Origin: Aureococcus anophagefferens
Lineage: Eukaryota; Sar; Pelagophyceae; Pelagomonadales; Pelagomonadaceae
Assembly (NCBI RefSeq): GCF_000186865.1
Contig: NW_008705569.1
Coordinates: 258,357 to 307,608, forward strand
DNA: 49,252 nucleotides
Direction of reading: 5' to 3'
Made by a program: the position numbers and the translations under genes. Below, in pieces: positions 35,676-46,044 of this stretch (within the stretch, counting starts at the first letter, position 1; the number at the start of each line of letters is the position of its first letter). The notes beneath the pieces are model-generated. The model did no database searches. It was not told the DNA's origin and saw only the letters and a program-made list of their open reading frames with translations.

Positions 35676-38600
35676 ATGAACGGCTCGCGCAGCCCGGCCC
35701 ACGACTGGCGCGTCGCGGCGAGCCGGACGCAGGCGGGCCTGCAGGACGACTTCCGTCCGCCTGGCCCGCCGCCGCCGCTCGTGAGCCGCCGCCACGCGAG
35801 CGACGGCCGCGGCGGCAGCGACCGGACGCCGCGCAGCGCGAGCGGCGGCCGCGCCGCCGACGACCTCGCGTCCTACGCCGCGTCGGACGCCGCGTCGGAC
35901 ATCGAGCCCGTGCTGCGGCGGCCGCCGCGCGGCGCGGAGCGCGCCGGCCCCGCGTGGACGAAGCTCACGTTCAAGGGCAAGGCGCCGCCGGGGCCGCCGC
36001 CGCCCGTCGGCGAGCGCTCGCCGGCGTCGGCGCGGCCCGAGGCGCCGCGGCGCGCGCGGGCCGGCGACGAGCCGCGCGCCGCGCGCGACGGGGACCCGCG
36101 GCGCGCCGACGACGACGGCGGCGACCGGCGCCAAAGCCCGTCGCGCAGCGCGGACCGCCGCCCGAGCCCGTCGCGCCGCACGGACCGGCGCGTGTCGCCG
36201 TCGCGGAGCGCGCGAGAGCGCGAGCGGCGCCGGCGCGTCGCCGCGGGCGAGACGTCGGAGAGCGAGACCGACACCGACGACCTCTCGAGCGACGACCCGT
36301 CGACGCCGCCGCGGCGGCGCGGCGGCGCGCGGCGGCGCGACGCGAGCGACTCCGCGAGCCCCGGCGACGACTCCGCGAGCGGCTCGCCCCTCGAGAGTTC
36401 GAGCCTCGCGAGCGCGCCGTCGCCGGAGCGGCGGTCGCCGGCGCGGCGGTCGCCGTCGCCCGGCGCGCGCGCGCCGTCGCCGTCGAGCGCGCGCCGGCGC
36501 CGCCGGGCGTCGCCCATGGCCGAGACCGCGGACCGCACGGCGGAGGCCATGGTCCAGTCCTACGCGGAGCTGTCCTGGCTGCGGCGGAGCGTCGACGACG
36601 CGCGCGAGAGCGCGAGCCCGCTTCGGGTCGTCGCCGCGAACCCCGCGGAGCCCCTCGTCGCGTCGCCGCGCCGCGCGGCCGCCGCGCCGCCGCCGCCGCC
36701 GCGCGCCGCGGTCTCGACGCCGCCGCTCTTCGAGGAGGCGCCCCTCGCGGCGCGCCACGACCTCGACCAGCCCCGCGCGGCCGCGCCGCCGCCGGAGCGC
36801 GGCGCCGCCGCGCCGCCGCCGCCGGCCGCCGTCTTCCAGTGCGACCACGCCTGCGGCTTCACGGGCGCCTACGACGCCGTCGCGGACCACGAGCGCACGT
36901 GCACGTTCCAGCCCGGGCGGGCGCCGCCGCCGCCGGGCCGCGCGGCGGCCGCGGAGGACCCGCGCGCCGCGCCGCGCGCGCGCGCGCCGCCTGCGCTCCG
37001 CGAGGACTACGCGCCGCGCGCGCCGCAGAACGTCGCCGCGCCGCCGCAGCCGCCCGCGGCGACGCCCGCGGCGATGCCCCGGCCCGCCGCGCCGCCGGAC
37101 CGCGGCGACCCCGCGCGCGCGCCGCCGCGAGACGACCGGTCGGCCGCGGCGCCCTACGGCGACCGGTCGACCGCGGCGCCCTATTCCGGCGCCGCGGCGC
37201 CCGACGCCGCGGAGCCGCGGCCGCAGCCGGCGGACGCGGACGCGCTCGCGGCCGTGCGGTCGCTGGAGAAGCGCCTCGGGCGCGCGCGGCGCGACGCGGC
37301 GCGCGAGGCGCTCGCCGCGGAGGACGACCGGCGGCGCCTCGAGACGACCGTCGCGTCGCTCGAAACGTCGCACCGCGGCGTCTTCGACGAGCTCCGGAGC
37401 CTGCGCGACGAGCTCGCGGCGGAGCGGTCGACGTCGCCGCGCGCCGTCGACGCGGCCGTCGGCGCGCTCCGCTCGCAAATGGACGAGCGCAACGCGGCGC
37501 TCGCGGAGCGGCTCGACGCGCTCCGGGGCGCCCTCGAGGCCGCGGCGCGCGACGCCGCGTCGTCGCCGTCGCCGCGCGACGGCGACTCCATCGTCGGCGT
37601 CCTCGACCGCAACTTCCGCGAGCTCCGGTCCGAGGCGCGCCGGAGCGCGCGCGGCGCGCCCGCCGCGGAGCCCGCGCCCGCGCCGCCGGACGGCGGCGAC
37701 GACCGCTACCGGTCCGCGCTCCGCCGCCTCGGCCTCGAGCGCCTCGACCCCCTCGGCGACGCCGGCGCGCCCGTCGCGCCCGGGTCGCCGCGCGCGCCGC
37801 CGCCGCCGCCGCCGGGCCCGCCGCCGCCGCCCCGCGGCGACGCGCGGTCGCCGAACGGCGCGAAATCGCCGAGTGGCGCGCGGTCGCCGAAGCCGCGGAC
37901 GTCGACCGCGGCCGCGCTCGCGGCGCTCACGGACGAGGTCGCGAACCTCCGCACGTTCTTCATCGCGCCGCCGCCGGGCCCGCCGCCGGCGCGCAACCGC
38001 GCGGACTCGGACCGCGGCGACGCGTCGCCCCGGGCCCGCGCCGCGCCGCCGCCGCCGGAGCGCGGCCGCGCGCCGCCGCGGAGCGACGGCGCGCGAACCG
38101 GAGGCGGCCGCGCGCCGCCGCGCCGCGGCCGCGCGGCGGACGACGACGACGACGACGACGTCAGCGTCGAGGAGGCGCGCTACCGCGCGACGCGGCGCCG
38201 CGCCGCGGAGCGGCCCGCGGCGGCGGCGGCGCCGCGCGACGACGCGCCGGCGCCGCGCGAGGCCGGCGACGCGTTCCACCCGGGCCGGGGCCGCGGCATC
38301 TCCCACTTCCTCCACGACGACGGCATCGACCTCGACGAGCACGCGAAGCGCAAGCGCGGCAGCCCGTCGCCGTCGCCGGCCGCGCGGGCCGAGCCGTCGC
38401 CGGACGGGGCCGAGGCCCGGCCCCGCGGCCGCGGCGGCGCGCCGTCGCCGTCGCGGCCCCGCGGCAGCGGCGTCTTCTACTCCGTCGTCGACGGCGACGC
38501 GCCGGCGGCGCCGCGCGCCGCGGACGGCCGGGACGCCGGCCGCGGCGCCGACGACCCGCGGCGCCGCGGCCGGGCCTCGGCGGCGCCGCGGCGGTCCATC

Positions 38601-41600
38601 GACGGGTCGACGCGCGCGGTCTACGAGGCCCCGCCGGACATGGCGGGCCCGACGCTCGACGACTTCGCGCGCGCGGGCCGGAGCCCGACCGTCGGCGACC
38701 TCGCGCCGCCGCCGTCGTCGCGGTCCGCGTCGCGCGAGCGCCGCGGCCGCGACGGCTCGGGCGGCGCGCCGCCGCCGCCGCCCGCGGCGCCGCCCCGCGA
38801 GACGCCGAGCCCGGCCCGGGCGAGCGGCCGCTCCGGCGCGAGCCCCGGGCGGACCGCCCGCGCCGCGCGGGACGCCTCGGAGCCGCGGCCGCCGCGGCGG
38901 CTCGCGCTGAGCCCGCCGGACGCGGGGCCGCGCGCGCCGCCGTCCGTCGTCTCCGTCGCGTCGGAGCCCCGCCGGTCGACGCCGTCGCGGAGCCCCGGCG
39001 ACGCCGCGTCGGCGCGGAGCCGGACGCCCGAGAGCGCGGCGGAGAGCCGGCGGACCTGGTCCGAGCGGTCCGACGACCGCCGCGGCCGCGACCGCGGCGG
39101 CTGGCACGCGGAGAGCCCCCAGTCCCTCTACACGGCGACCTCGGACCCGGACCTGTCGCGGAGCCTCGGCCGGGGCGCCTCGGAGCCGGACACGTCGCGC
39201 CGCTTCGGCCCGGGCTACGAGGACGCGCGCGACGAGTCCCCGCGGCGCCGCGGCCGCGGCGCCTACCCGGCCGGCCGCGGCGGCCGGAGCCCCGAGCGCC
39301 GCGGCCGCGACGCCTACCTGGCGGGCCGCGACGGCCGCGGCCGCGGCGGCCGCGGCGACGCACGGCGTTTTGGGAGGGCTGGTGACGACGACGGCCGCGA
39401 TCACGGTGGGACGTCGCGGCACTTCGCGAGACCCGACGACGACGACGGCCGCGGCGGGAGCTCGCGAAGATTCGGCCGCCGGGGCGACGACGACAACGGC
39501 GGTTCTTCGAGGCATTTCGGGAGGCCCGGCGGCGAGGGTAGCTACAACGAGAGCTCGAGACATTTCAGGAGGCCCGGGGACGACGACGGCGGTAGATTCG
39601 GCCCGCGGAGCCACGTCGACGGTCGCGGCTCGAGGGCGAGACCAGAGGACGACGATAGGTACGGCGGGACTTCGAGGCGCTTCGGCCACCGGGGCGACGA
39701 CGGCTACGACGCGAGCTCGAGGCGCTTCGGCCACCGGGGCGACGACGGCTACGACGCGAGTTCGAGGCGCTTCGGCCACCAAGGCGACGGCGAGGACCGC
39801 GGCGGGAGCTCGAGGCGCTTCGGCCGCCAAGGCGACGACGGCCGCGGCGGGACGTCGAGACGCTTCGGCCGCGGGAAAGAGGATGAGGACGACGATTACA
39901 GATCGAGGCGCTTCGACCACCGCAGCGGCGAAGAGGGCGACAGATCGAGGCGCTTCGGCCACCGCGACGACGACGACGATTACGGATCGAGGCGCTTCGG
40001 CCACCGCGACGACGACGACGGTTACGGATCGAGGCGCTTCGGCCGTCGGCAACGCGACGACCATCCGCGGCGCGACGGGAGCGGCGACGACGACGACGCC
40101 CACGGCGGCGCGTCGCGCCGCTTCGGCCGGGCCGCGCGGGCGGCCGACGCGGCCGCCGCGCGCGTCGGCGCGCGCGCGGACGCCGTCGCGGACCGCGCGC
40201 TCGCCGGCGGCGCCGCCGCGGTCCGCGGTCCGCCGCCCGGGCGCGACGTCGTCCTCGGCGCGCGCGCCGCGGGCCGCGCGTCGCCCGAGGAGGCCTACGC
40301 GCGGTTCACGGCGCGCCGGAGCCCGGAGCGGGCCGCGACGAGCCGCGACCGGTCCGTCGACCTCAAGCGGTACGCGCGCCACGCCGACTCGGACAGCGAC
40401 GGCGAGCACCGGTCCGTCGCGGCGGCCGAGCTGCTCAACGAGGCGACGGCGAGCGCCCTCGACATGCGCGGGGCGAAGATGGGCGTCCTGGGCGAGGTCC
40501 TCGAGCGCGCGGAGGCGGACGCCGCGGCGCTCCGGCGGAAGCGGCAGGCGAAGCTTCTAGCGACGGAGAAAGAGCTGGCGTCGCGGTCGGCGCGCGTGCT
40601 CGGCCCGGCCTGCGGCGTCGTCGGCCCGGACGGCCGCTCCGCGACGCTCGTCGCGCTGGAGGCGGCGCACGCGGCGGCGAAGGCCGACGGCGCGGGCGAG
40701 CGACACACGTTGGTCGCGCTCCTCGGCGACGAGATCCGCCTCCAGGAGAAGCACGAGCGGCGCCTCGCGGCCCTCGACGACGACCTCGACGCGGCGAAGG
40801 CGCGCGACGACTTCGAGCGGTGCATTCTGTTGGAAAAGGAGCGCAAGGAGGCCGTCGCGTCGCGGCGGGGGTTACTCGAGGCCATCGCGGTCGCGTCGTC
40901 GGAGCGGTCGCCGCGGCGCGAGCTGGACGTGCTGGAGGAGGAGCTGGTCAACAGGCGGACCGCGGCGGACCTGGCGACGGCGGCCCCGAAGCCCAGGCTC
41001 AAGCGCCACGAGGACCCCGAGCCTCTCGCGGAGGAGGTCGCGAGGTCGAATCTCGTCAAAGCGGGGCCGCTCGGCGTCTTCGACGAGGCCACGAGCGCCT
41101 GGAGCTCGCGGGACGTCGAGCTCGCGACGGACCCGGCCGACGCGACGTCCGCGTCGCTCTACGTCTACGACCGCGACGGCCCCCCGAGGGTCGTGCGCGT
41201 CGCGGACAGGGCAGGAAAAGAGTGCGAAAATCCCAACTTCAAAGGCTCCGATCTCGGCCGTTTTCCACTCGTTTCGGCTGACTTTTGGACGAGCGATCAT
41301 CTCTCGGAACGGTCTCGAAGCGTGGATGCTTTTGTCGGAACGCGCGCGCGCGCAACACTCACGTTGAAGCGACGTTGAATCACTCTTTTCCTGCCCAGGT
41401 CGCGGACGTCGTCGCGCTCGACGCGCCGCGGAAATCGCGCGACTTCGAGATCGCCACGGACGACGCGACGTTCCACCTGCGGGCGCCCACGACCAAGGAG
41501 CGCGACGCCTGGCTCGCGGCGTTGGACCCCTTCCTCCCCGCGGAGCGCGCCGACGACGCGGCCGACGCGCCGCCGCCGGACGCGTCGCTCGCCGTCGCGG

Positions 41601-41995
41601 CCAAAAAGATGAACCACGCGCGGCGAGGCACGACGCCCGAGCCGGAGCCCCGCCGCTTCGTCGTCTGGGAGGAGCGCCACGACCCGGCGTCGGGCCGCGC
41701 CTACTACTTCTGCCCCGAGACGGGCGTGTCGTCCTGGGAGATGCCCGCGGAGCTCGCGAAGGCCGCCGCGGCCGACGACGACGCGGACGACGGACGGCTC
41801 AAGCGCATGCTGTCCCAAGCGCCGCGGCGCGCGAGCCACGTCAACGAGTCGCTCAACCTCACGACGCAGTTCGAGGCCGACGCGTGGGAGGAGCGCGCGG
41901 ACCCCGCGACCGGCCGGAGCTACTACTTCAACGCGCAGACGGGCGAGTCGACGTGGTCCCCGCCGGCCAACGCGCTCATCCGGCGCGCGGCCTAA
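35676..41995 (+). CDS. Large disordered PH-WW-WW protein with RRFG repeats, split by introner IE4
   Basis: Exons 35676-41198 and 41399-41995 encode 2,039 residues. Most of the chain is low-complexity, rich in Arg, Pro, Ser, Asp and Ala. Recognisable parts in order: a small C2HC-type finger QCDHACGFTGAYDAVADHE (about 388-409), a coiled coil (about 525-590), proline runs, and about 17 RRFGxRxDDD repeats (about 1172-1485). A second coiled coil follows (about 1630-1750), then a PH domain from about 1790 (SNLVKAGPLGVFD) to the closing helix KERDAWLAALDPF, and two WW domains, WEERHDPASGRAYYF (about 1931) and WEERADPATGRSYYF (about 2003). The PH domain is continuous only after the introner is removed: VRVA is followed by DVVALDAPRK. 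It looks like a phosphoinositide- and proline-binding scaffold, possibly phase-separating; the role is unknown. Confidence 0.8.
39193..40131 (+). repeat. Degenerate coding repeat (RRFG-[HR]-x-DDD, ~17 copies)
   Basis: Units of about 39-60 bp centred on a cgcttcggcc-type core encode (S)RRFGHRGDDDGY-like peptides. Two adjacent units (about 39680-39765) are nearly identical at DNA level, showing recent expansion. The repeats alternate basic-aromatic and acidic segments. Confidence 0.85.
41207..41398 (-). mobile_element. Introner IE4 (intron 41199-41398, GT-AG), inserted opposite to host gene
   Basis: The target duplication gtcgcgga is perfect at 41199-41206 and 41399-41406. Ends are cagggcaggaaaagagtg and cactcttttcctgcccag, an almost perfect 18-bp inverted repeat. 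The core reads as the reverse complement of IE1 and IE2 relative to the gene, yet the 200-nt intron still has GT (from the duplication) and AG (from the inverted repeat), so either orientation can be spliced. Confidence 0.93.
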
Positions 41996-42011
41996 TTCTG
42001 GCGTCAACGTT

Positions 42012-43615
42012 CTAAAGGGGCCCGACGACGGGCGCGCTCGCCATCTCCCACGCGCGGCCGGACGCGGCGACGACGTCGGCGCAGGTCGAGAAGAGGGACA
42101 CCTTCGTCGCGGAGGCGTCGTCGTCGTCCCGGAACGTCGTCACCGACGCGCGGCCGTCCGCGAAGGCCTCGACGAGCGCGTGGTCGACCAAGACGCGGAG
42201 CGCGAGCGCGTCGCCGGCCGGCGGCAGGACGAAGGGGCCGCCCCGCCCGTCGAGCGCGAGCGCGGCGTAGGACTCGGAACCCGCGGCCCCGTTCTGGAAT
42301 TCCTGTTCCAGGCGGCTTTCGTTGGACCACTCGTCGCCTTTGCGGTTCGCGACGATGATTCGTAGATCGTCCTGGACTCTGACGCCGAAGGAGCAGTTGT
42401 CCCCGCGCGACCACTCGGCCCAGGTGCGGCCGTCGGCGAGCGCGAACGTCGCCTCGACGTCGAGCTGCTGGAGGCCGTCGACGAGCGTCGCGTCGACGGC
42501 GTCGACGGCGTAGGCCGCCGCCGCCGACGCGTTCGGCGTCCGCAGCAGCAGCGCCTCGCGGATCGGCCGGAAGCGGACCGCGCCGTCTTCGACGGTAAAC
42601 TCGCGGGGCCACACGTGCGTGTTGGTCTTGCCGCCCACCCATGCCATGTAGATGCGCCGGGCGTGGACGGGGTCCCACATCGTGGACCCGGCGAAGGCCG
42701 TGCCGTAGTCGACGGGGTACAGTTTCGCGGCGCCCGCGACGGACTCCGCCGTAAAAACGGCGGCGCCGTCGTAGCTGCCCAGAAGGACGTGGTCCGGCGG
42801 CGGCACGGGTTTGCCGCCGGCGGAGAGCTTGACGACCCACGTCGTCTCGTTCGACGGCTCGGGAGACGACGGCCCCTGGACCGGGAAGAAGTCGGGGCCT
42901 ACCAAGTGCGACGGGGTCGGATTTCTTCACATCTTCAGGCGAAATTCACGCAAAAAAACACTCCTGTCGCTCGACGCTGGTCCGGGCAGAAACAGGGCAT
43001 TCCCGGCCAGTTCTTCGCGTCGCGCGTCGCGTCGAACAACGGCCGCGCGTCCTCCGTCCAGTTCGTGAAATCGGCGCTCGAGTAGGTGGCGAAGGGCGTC
43101 GCGCCGTCGACGGCGACGCCGCCGCCGCGCCAGCCCGCTTTCGACCGCCAGATGGGCAGCGCGTCGCACGTCGCTTTCGGGAAGAGCACGCCCCGCTTCG
43201 TCCAGTTGCCGGCGACGCCGTCGTCGGCGACGGCGACGGCGACGCCCGCGGCCGTCGGCGCGCGCGAGGACCGCGCTCTGTAGGCCATGCCGACGCGGCC
43301 GTCGGGGAGCTCGAAGCTGTTGCCGCTCCAGACGCCCGCGTCGTCGTAGAGCTCGTCGGGCTCGAGCACGGCTCGCGGCGCCATGGTCCAGTGCAGCAAA
43401 TCCGGCGACGTCGCGTGCGCGATCTCCGTGTAGGATGGCAATCGTCGATGCTGGAAGAAGAGGTGGTACAGGCCGTCGATGTAACGCGGGCCATTCGGGT
43501 CGTTGACCATGTCCGTGCTATTGTCCTGCAAGAAATTGAAATGGAACTGCGGTCTTTCGTCGCCGCAATGGGCCAGGGTCCACAGGCTCGCGAAGAGCCA
43601 GGCTCCGACCAGCAT
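42012..43615 (-). CDS. GH32-like protein lacking catalytic acid/base (probable pseudoenzyme)
   Basis: Exons 43615-42988 and 42898-42012 encode 504 residues. A signal peptide (MLVGAWLFASLWTLAHC) precedes FHFNFLQDNSTDMVNDPNGP, which keeps the nucleophile Asp (D39). The rest of the fold is GH32-like: GLYHLFFQHRR, HATSPDLLHWTMAP, VWSGNS, a C-terminal beta-sandwich with RVLVDHALVEAFADGR. However, where active enzymes have (W)ECPDFF the spliced product reads CFCPDFFPV, so the acid/base Glu is Phe, and the RDP motif is not found. The frame is fixed on both sides of the intron, so no splice choice restores Glu. It may bind but not cleave fructosides, as known for some plant relatives. Its stop is 16 bp from that of the PH-WW gene. 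Confidence 0.8.
42899..42987 (-). other. GC-AG intron (89 nt) in second GH32 gene
   Basis: Minus strand: starts GCCCGGACC and ends CACTTGGTAG, followed by GCCCCGACT; the near-identical octamers gcccggac and gccccgac flank it. Splicing yields CPDFFPV. The segment tcgcctgaagatgtgaagaa, followed by atccgacccc, resembles tcgcctcgaaatgcaaagag followed by atccaacccc in the intron at 31971-32032. Confidence 0.75.
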
Positions 43616-43776
43616 CTCCGAGCGAATCGATGGGCTGCCTTCGACGTGGAAACAGCCGACCTTGCTTCGTTCTTGAACAGTCTTGCCTCAAAAATCGAGG
43701 CGAGCATGTGGTCGATTTGATCGCCCCTAATGACCCGCTAGCGCACCGCATCGCTGCAACGCAAGCACCGCAAGCC

Positions 43777-46044
43777 ATGCCGCGCCTCGCGCGCGTCGCG
43801 CTCCTGCTCTGCAGCTTGGTGTCGTCGCAAGACGACTGCGCGGCGCCCGCCGACATCGCCGTCTTCGACGACGTGCTCAGCGACGCCGCGCTCGCCGCGC
43901 TCGACGCCGTGCTCAACACGACGCGGTCGCGCATGATTCGCATCGCAGCGCCGCCCGACGACGTCGCCGCGCGGACGGCCGCCGCCGTCGCGGCGAGCTT
44001 CGGCGAGCGCGGGCTGCTCGAGGTCTGGTCGCGCGACCGCTACGATCCCTCCGTGGCCTTCCACTTCGACATGGACGAGGGCCTCAACGATCTCGACCTC
44101 GTCGCGCCGCCGGCGACGCTCTACATCTTCTGCGTCGACCACGACGACGACCTCGCGGCGCCGACGACGATGGTGCAGCCCGACGGCCTCTACGCCGTGC
44201 CGGTGCGACGGAACCGCCTCGTGCGCGCGCCGGGCGCGACGCTCCACGGCGTCCTCGGCGGCGGCGCGCGCAAGCGGCGCCGCATGCTGCTCTTCAACGC
44301 CTGGCCCGACGTCGACCGGCCGCCCGCGTCGTCGCTCCGGGACGTCGCGCGCGGCGAACCGTCGGCGCCCGCGGACGTCCCGGGGACCGGCGGATCGCCG
44401 CGGCCCTTCGTCGACGTGCCGGCGGACCCCGCGGCGCCGCCCTTCCACGTGCGCATGATGAACCGCGAGGCCAACGGCTGCGACGAGACGCTGGCGGGCG
44501 TCGCCTGGCCCTCCGACTCGGACATGGCCGCGGACCGGTCGCCGCGGCGCCTCGCCTTCGACGCCCCCCCGCTCCGGGCCGTCGCGCCGGCCGTCGGGCG
44601 GCGCTGCGCCTGCGACGCCCGGGGCGCCTGCGCGACCGTGCCCCTGCCGCCGCCGGGCGTCGCGGACGGCGCGTGGGCGGAGCTGGCGCGGGGCGCCGCG
44701 GACGCCGCCGCGGCGCGGCTCGAAGCTTTGCCGGCGAGCGACGCCTACGCGCACCTGCTCCGGGGCCGCCTCGCCGTGCGCGCGGCGGCCCTCGCGCGCC
44801 GGCCGCTCGGCGAGGCGAGGCAAGCGCTGGCGGACGCGTGCCAAACCGTCCCAAACGCGACGTTCTACGACCACGCGGCGGAGGCCGACACGCTCGGGGC
44901 CCAGGTCGCGGCCTGCCGCCGCGACGTCGCCCTCGTCGACCGCTTCATGGCGCGCGGCGCGGAAACGGGCGGTGCGACGCCCATGGCCGTCGAGGACGCG
45001 AGTACGTTGACCGTCGAGCGGTTCGAGCGGGAGTACGCGAAACCCCGCGTGCCCGTGCTCATCCGCGGCTGGTCCCTGGACCTCACCTGGGACTCGCTCG
45101 TGCGCACATGCGGCCACCTGCGGCCGCCGCTGCGGACGCGCGGGACGTCGGACGCCTGGGCGGGGCTCGAGTACGCCCGCGGGTCGAACGGCCGACAGGG
45201 CCCGAAAACGCTCGCGGACGTCGTGAGCGGCGCGAAAGAGGGCGGCATGCTCCACGAGGGCGACGTCTTCGACTGGGACGCGACGAGACCCGGCGGCTGC
45301 GGGACGCTCCTGGAGACGCTCGTCGTGCCCAAGTACTTTTCGGGCGCTCTGGGGTTCTTCGGCCCCGGCCTCTTCGTCCAACGGAACGCGTCGGGCGGCG
45401 GGCCCCACGAGGACGCCTTCGCGACGAGCTTCTGGCAGTACCTGGCGGAGGGCCGCAAACGGTGGCGCGTCGCGGCGCCGGGCGCCGCGAGCGATTTGTA
45501 CGCGACGGCGAGAGACTGGGCCGACGCGCACTTTCCGGACGTTCGCTGCCCGAAATCGCCCTACGCGCGCGCCTTCGCCGGCGGCGACGCCGCCGACTGC
45601 GGGGCGCCGCGGCCCGCGGAGCTCCTCGGCGACGTCCCCGGTCTCGCCGTCTGGGAGGCGGTCGCCGAGCCCGGCGACCTCGTCTACGTCCCGCCGACGG
45701 CGCCGCACCAGGTCCGCACGCTCGCGCCGTCGCTCGCGCTGTCCATGAACCGCCTCGAGGCGGCGGCGCTGCCGGACGCGCAGGCGAGCCTCTACGTCGC
45801 CGCGCCGGAGAGCGGCTTCGGCTACGCGCGGCCGCGGCACGGGCGGCCGCCGCGCTGGTTCGAGGCCGTCCCGTTGGTCGCGAAGCACCCCTGGCTCCAG
45901 ACGCTCCGGGGCACGCTGTCGCGGCTCCAGGCCCACGGCGAGGGGCTGGCGGCGCTCGCGGACCGCGGCAAAGCGGCGGAGCTCGCGGGACGGCCGGGGC
46001 TGACCTGGGGCGAGTTCGCGTACTACAAGGGCGTGGAAATCTAA
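43777..46044 (+). CDS. Secreted double oxygenase: N-terminal 2OG-Fe(II)-like plus C-terminal JmjC/cupin-8
   Basis: A 755-residue single-exon protein from the ATG at 43777. A signal peptide (MPRLARVALLLCSLVSSQ) is followed by a prolyl-hydroxylase-like region: VAFHFDMDEGLND with H96/D98 and a later LHGVLGGGARKRRRMLLFNAW with H157 and a basic cluster, the pattern of 2-oxoglutarate/Fe(II) dioxygenases. Residues about 280-410 form a cysteine-containing helical linker. The C-terminal half is JmjC/cupin-8-like: VPVLIRGW, then GGGPHEDAFATSFWQYLAEG with H544/D546, and PPTAPHQVRTL with H644. Both metal triads look complete. Two hydroxylases in one secreted chain suggest modification of extracellular or wall protein; this is an inference. 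An upstream in-frame ATG at 43630 would remove the signal peptide from the start and is unlikely. Confidence 0.8.
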   Translation: MPRLARVALLLCSLVSSQDDCAAPADIAVFDDVLSDAALAALDAVLNTTRSRMIRIAAPPDDVAARTAAAVAASFGERGLLEVWSRDRYDPSVAFHFDMDEGLNDLDLVAPPATLYIFCVDHDDDLAAPTTMVQPDGLYAVPVRRNRLVRAPGATLHGVLGGGARKRRRMLLFNAWPDVDRPPASSLRDVARGEPSAPADVPGTGGSPRPFVDVPADPAAPPFHVRMMNREANGCDETLAGVAWPSDSDMAADRSPRRLAFDAPPLRAVAPAVGRRCACDARGACATVPLPPPGVADGAWAELARGAADAAAARLEALPASDAYAHLLRGRLAVRAAALARRPLGEARQALADACQTVPNATFYDHAAEADTLGAQVAACRRDVALVDRFMARGAETGGATPMAVEDASTLTVERFEREYAKPRVPVLIRGWSLDLTWDSLVRTCGHLRPPLRTRGTSDAWAGLEYARGSNGRQGPKTLADVVSGAKEGGMLHEGDVFDWDATRPGGCGTLLETLVVPKYFSGALGFFGPGLFVQRNASGGGPHEDAFATSFWQYLAEGRKRWRVAAPGAASDLYATARDWADAHFPDVRCPKSPYARAFAGGDAADCGAPRPAELLGDVPGLAVWEAVAEPGDLVYVPPTAPHQVRTLAPSLALSMNRLEAAALPDAQASLYVAAPESGFGYARPRHGRPPRWFEAVPLVAKHPWLQTLRGTLSRLQAHGEGLAALADRGKAAELAGRPGLTWGEFAYYKGVEI

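Noticed and set aside
35457..40409. A 1,650-codon minus-strand frame opposite the PH-WW gene
   Set aside because: Arg/Ala/Val-rich antisense shadow of a low-complexity gene; no recognisable domain and it overlaps the GH32 start.
8446..41300. A short 'conserved peptide' (reading like MIARPK, SRNE, then GAFEVGNF) present four times, and its antisense partner MDERSSLG
   Set aside because: These are translations of the introner cores; their conservation is of the element's DNA, not of a protein.
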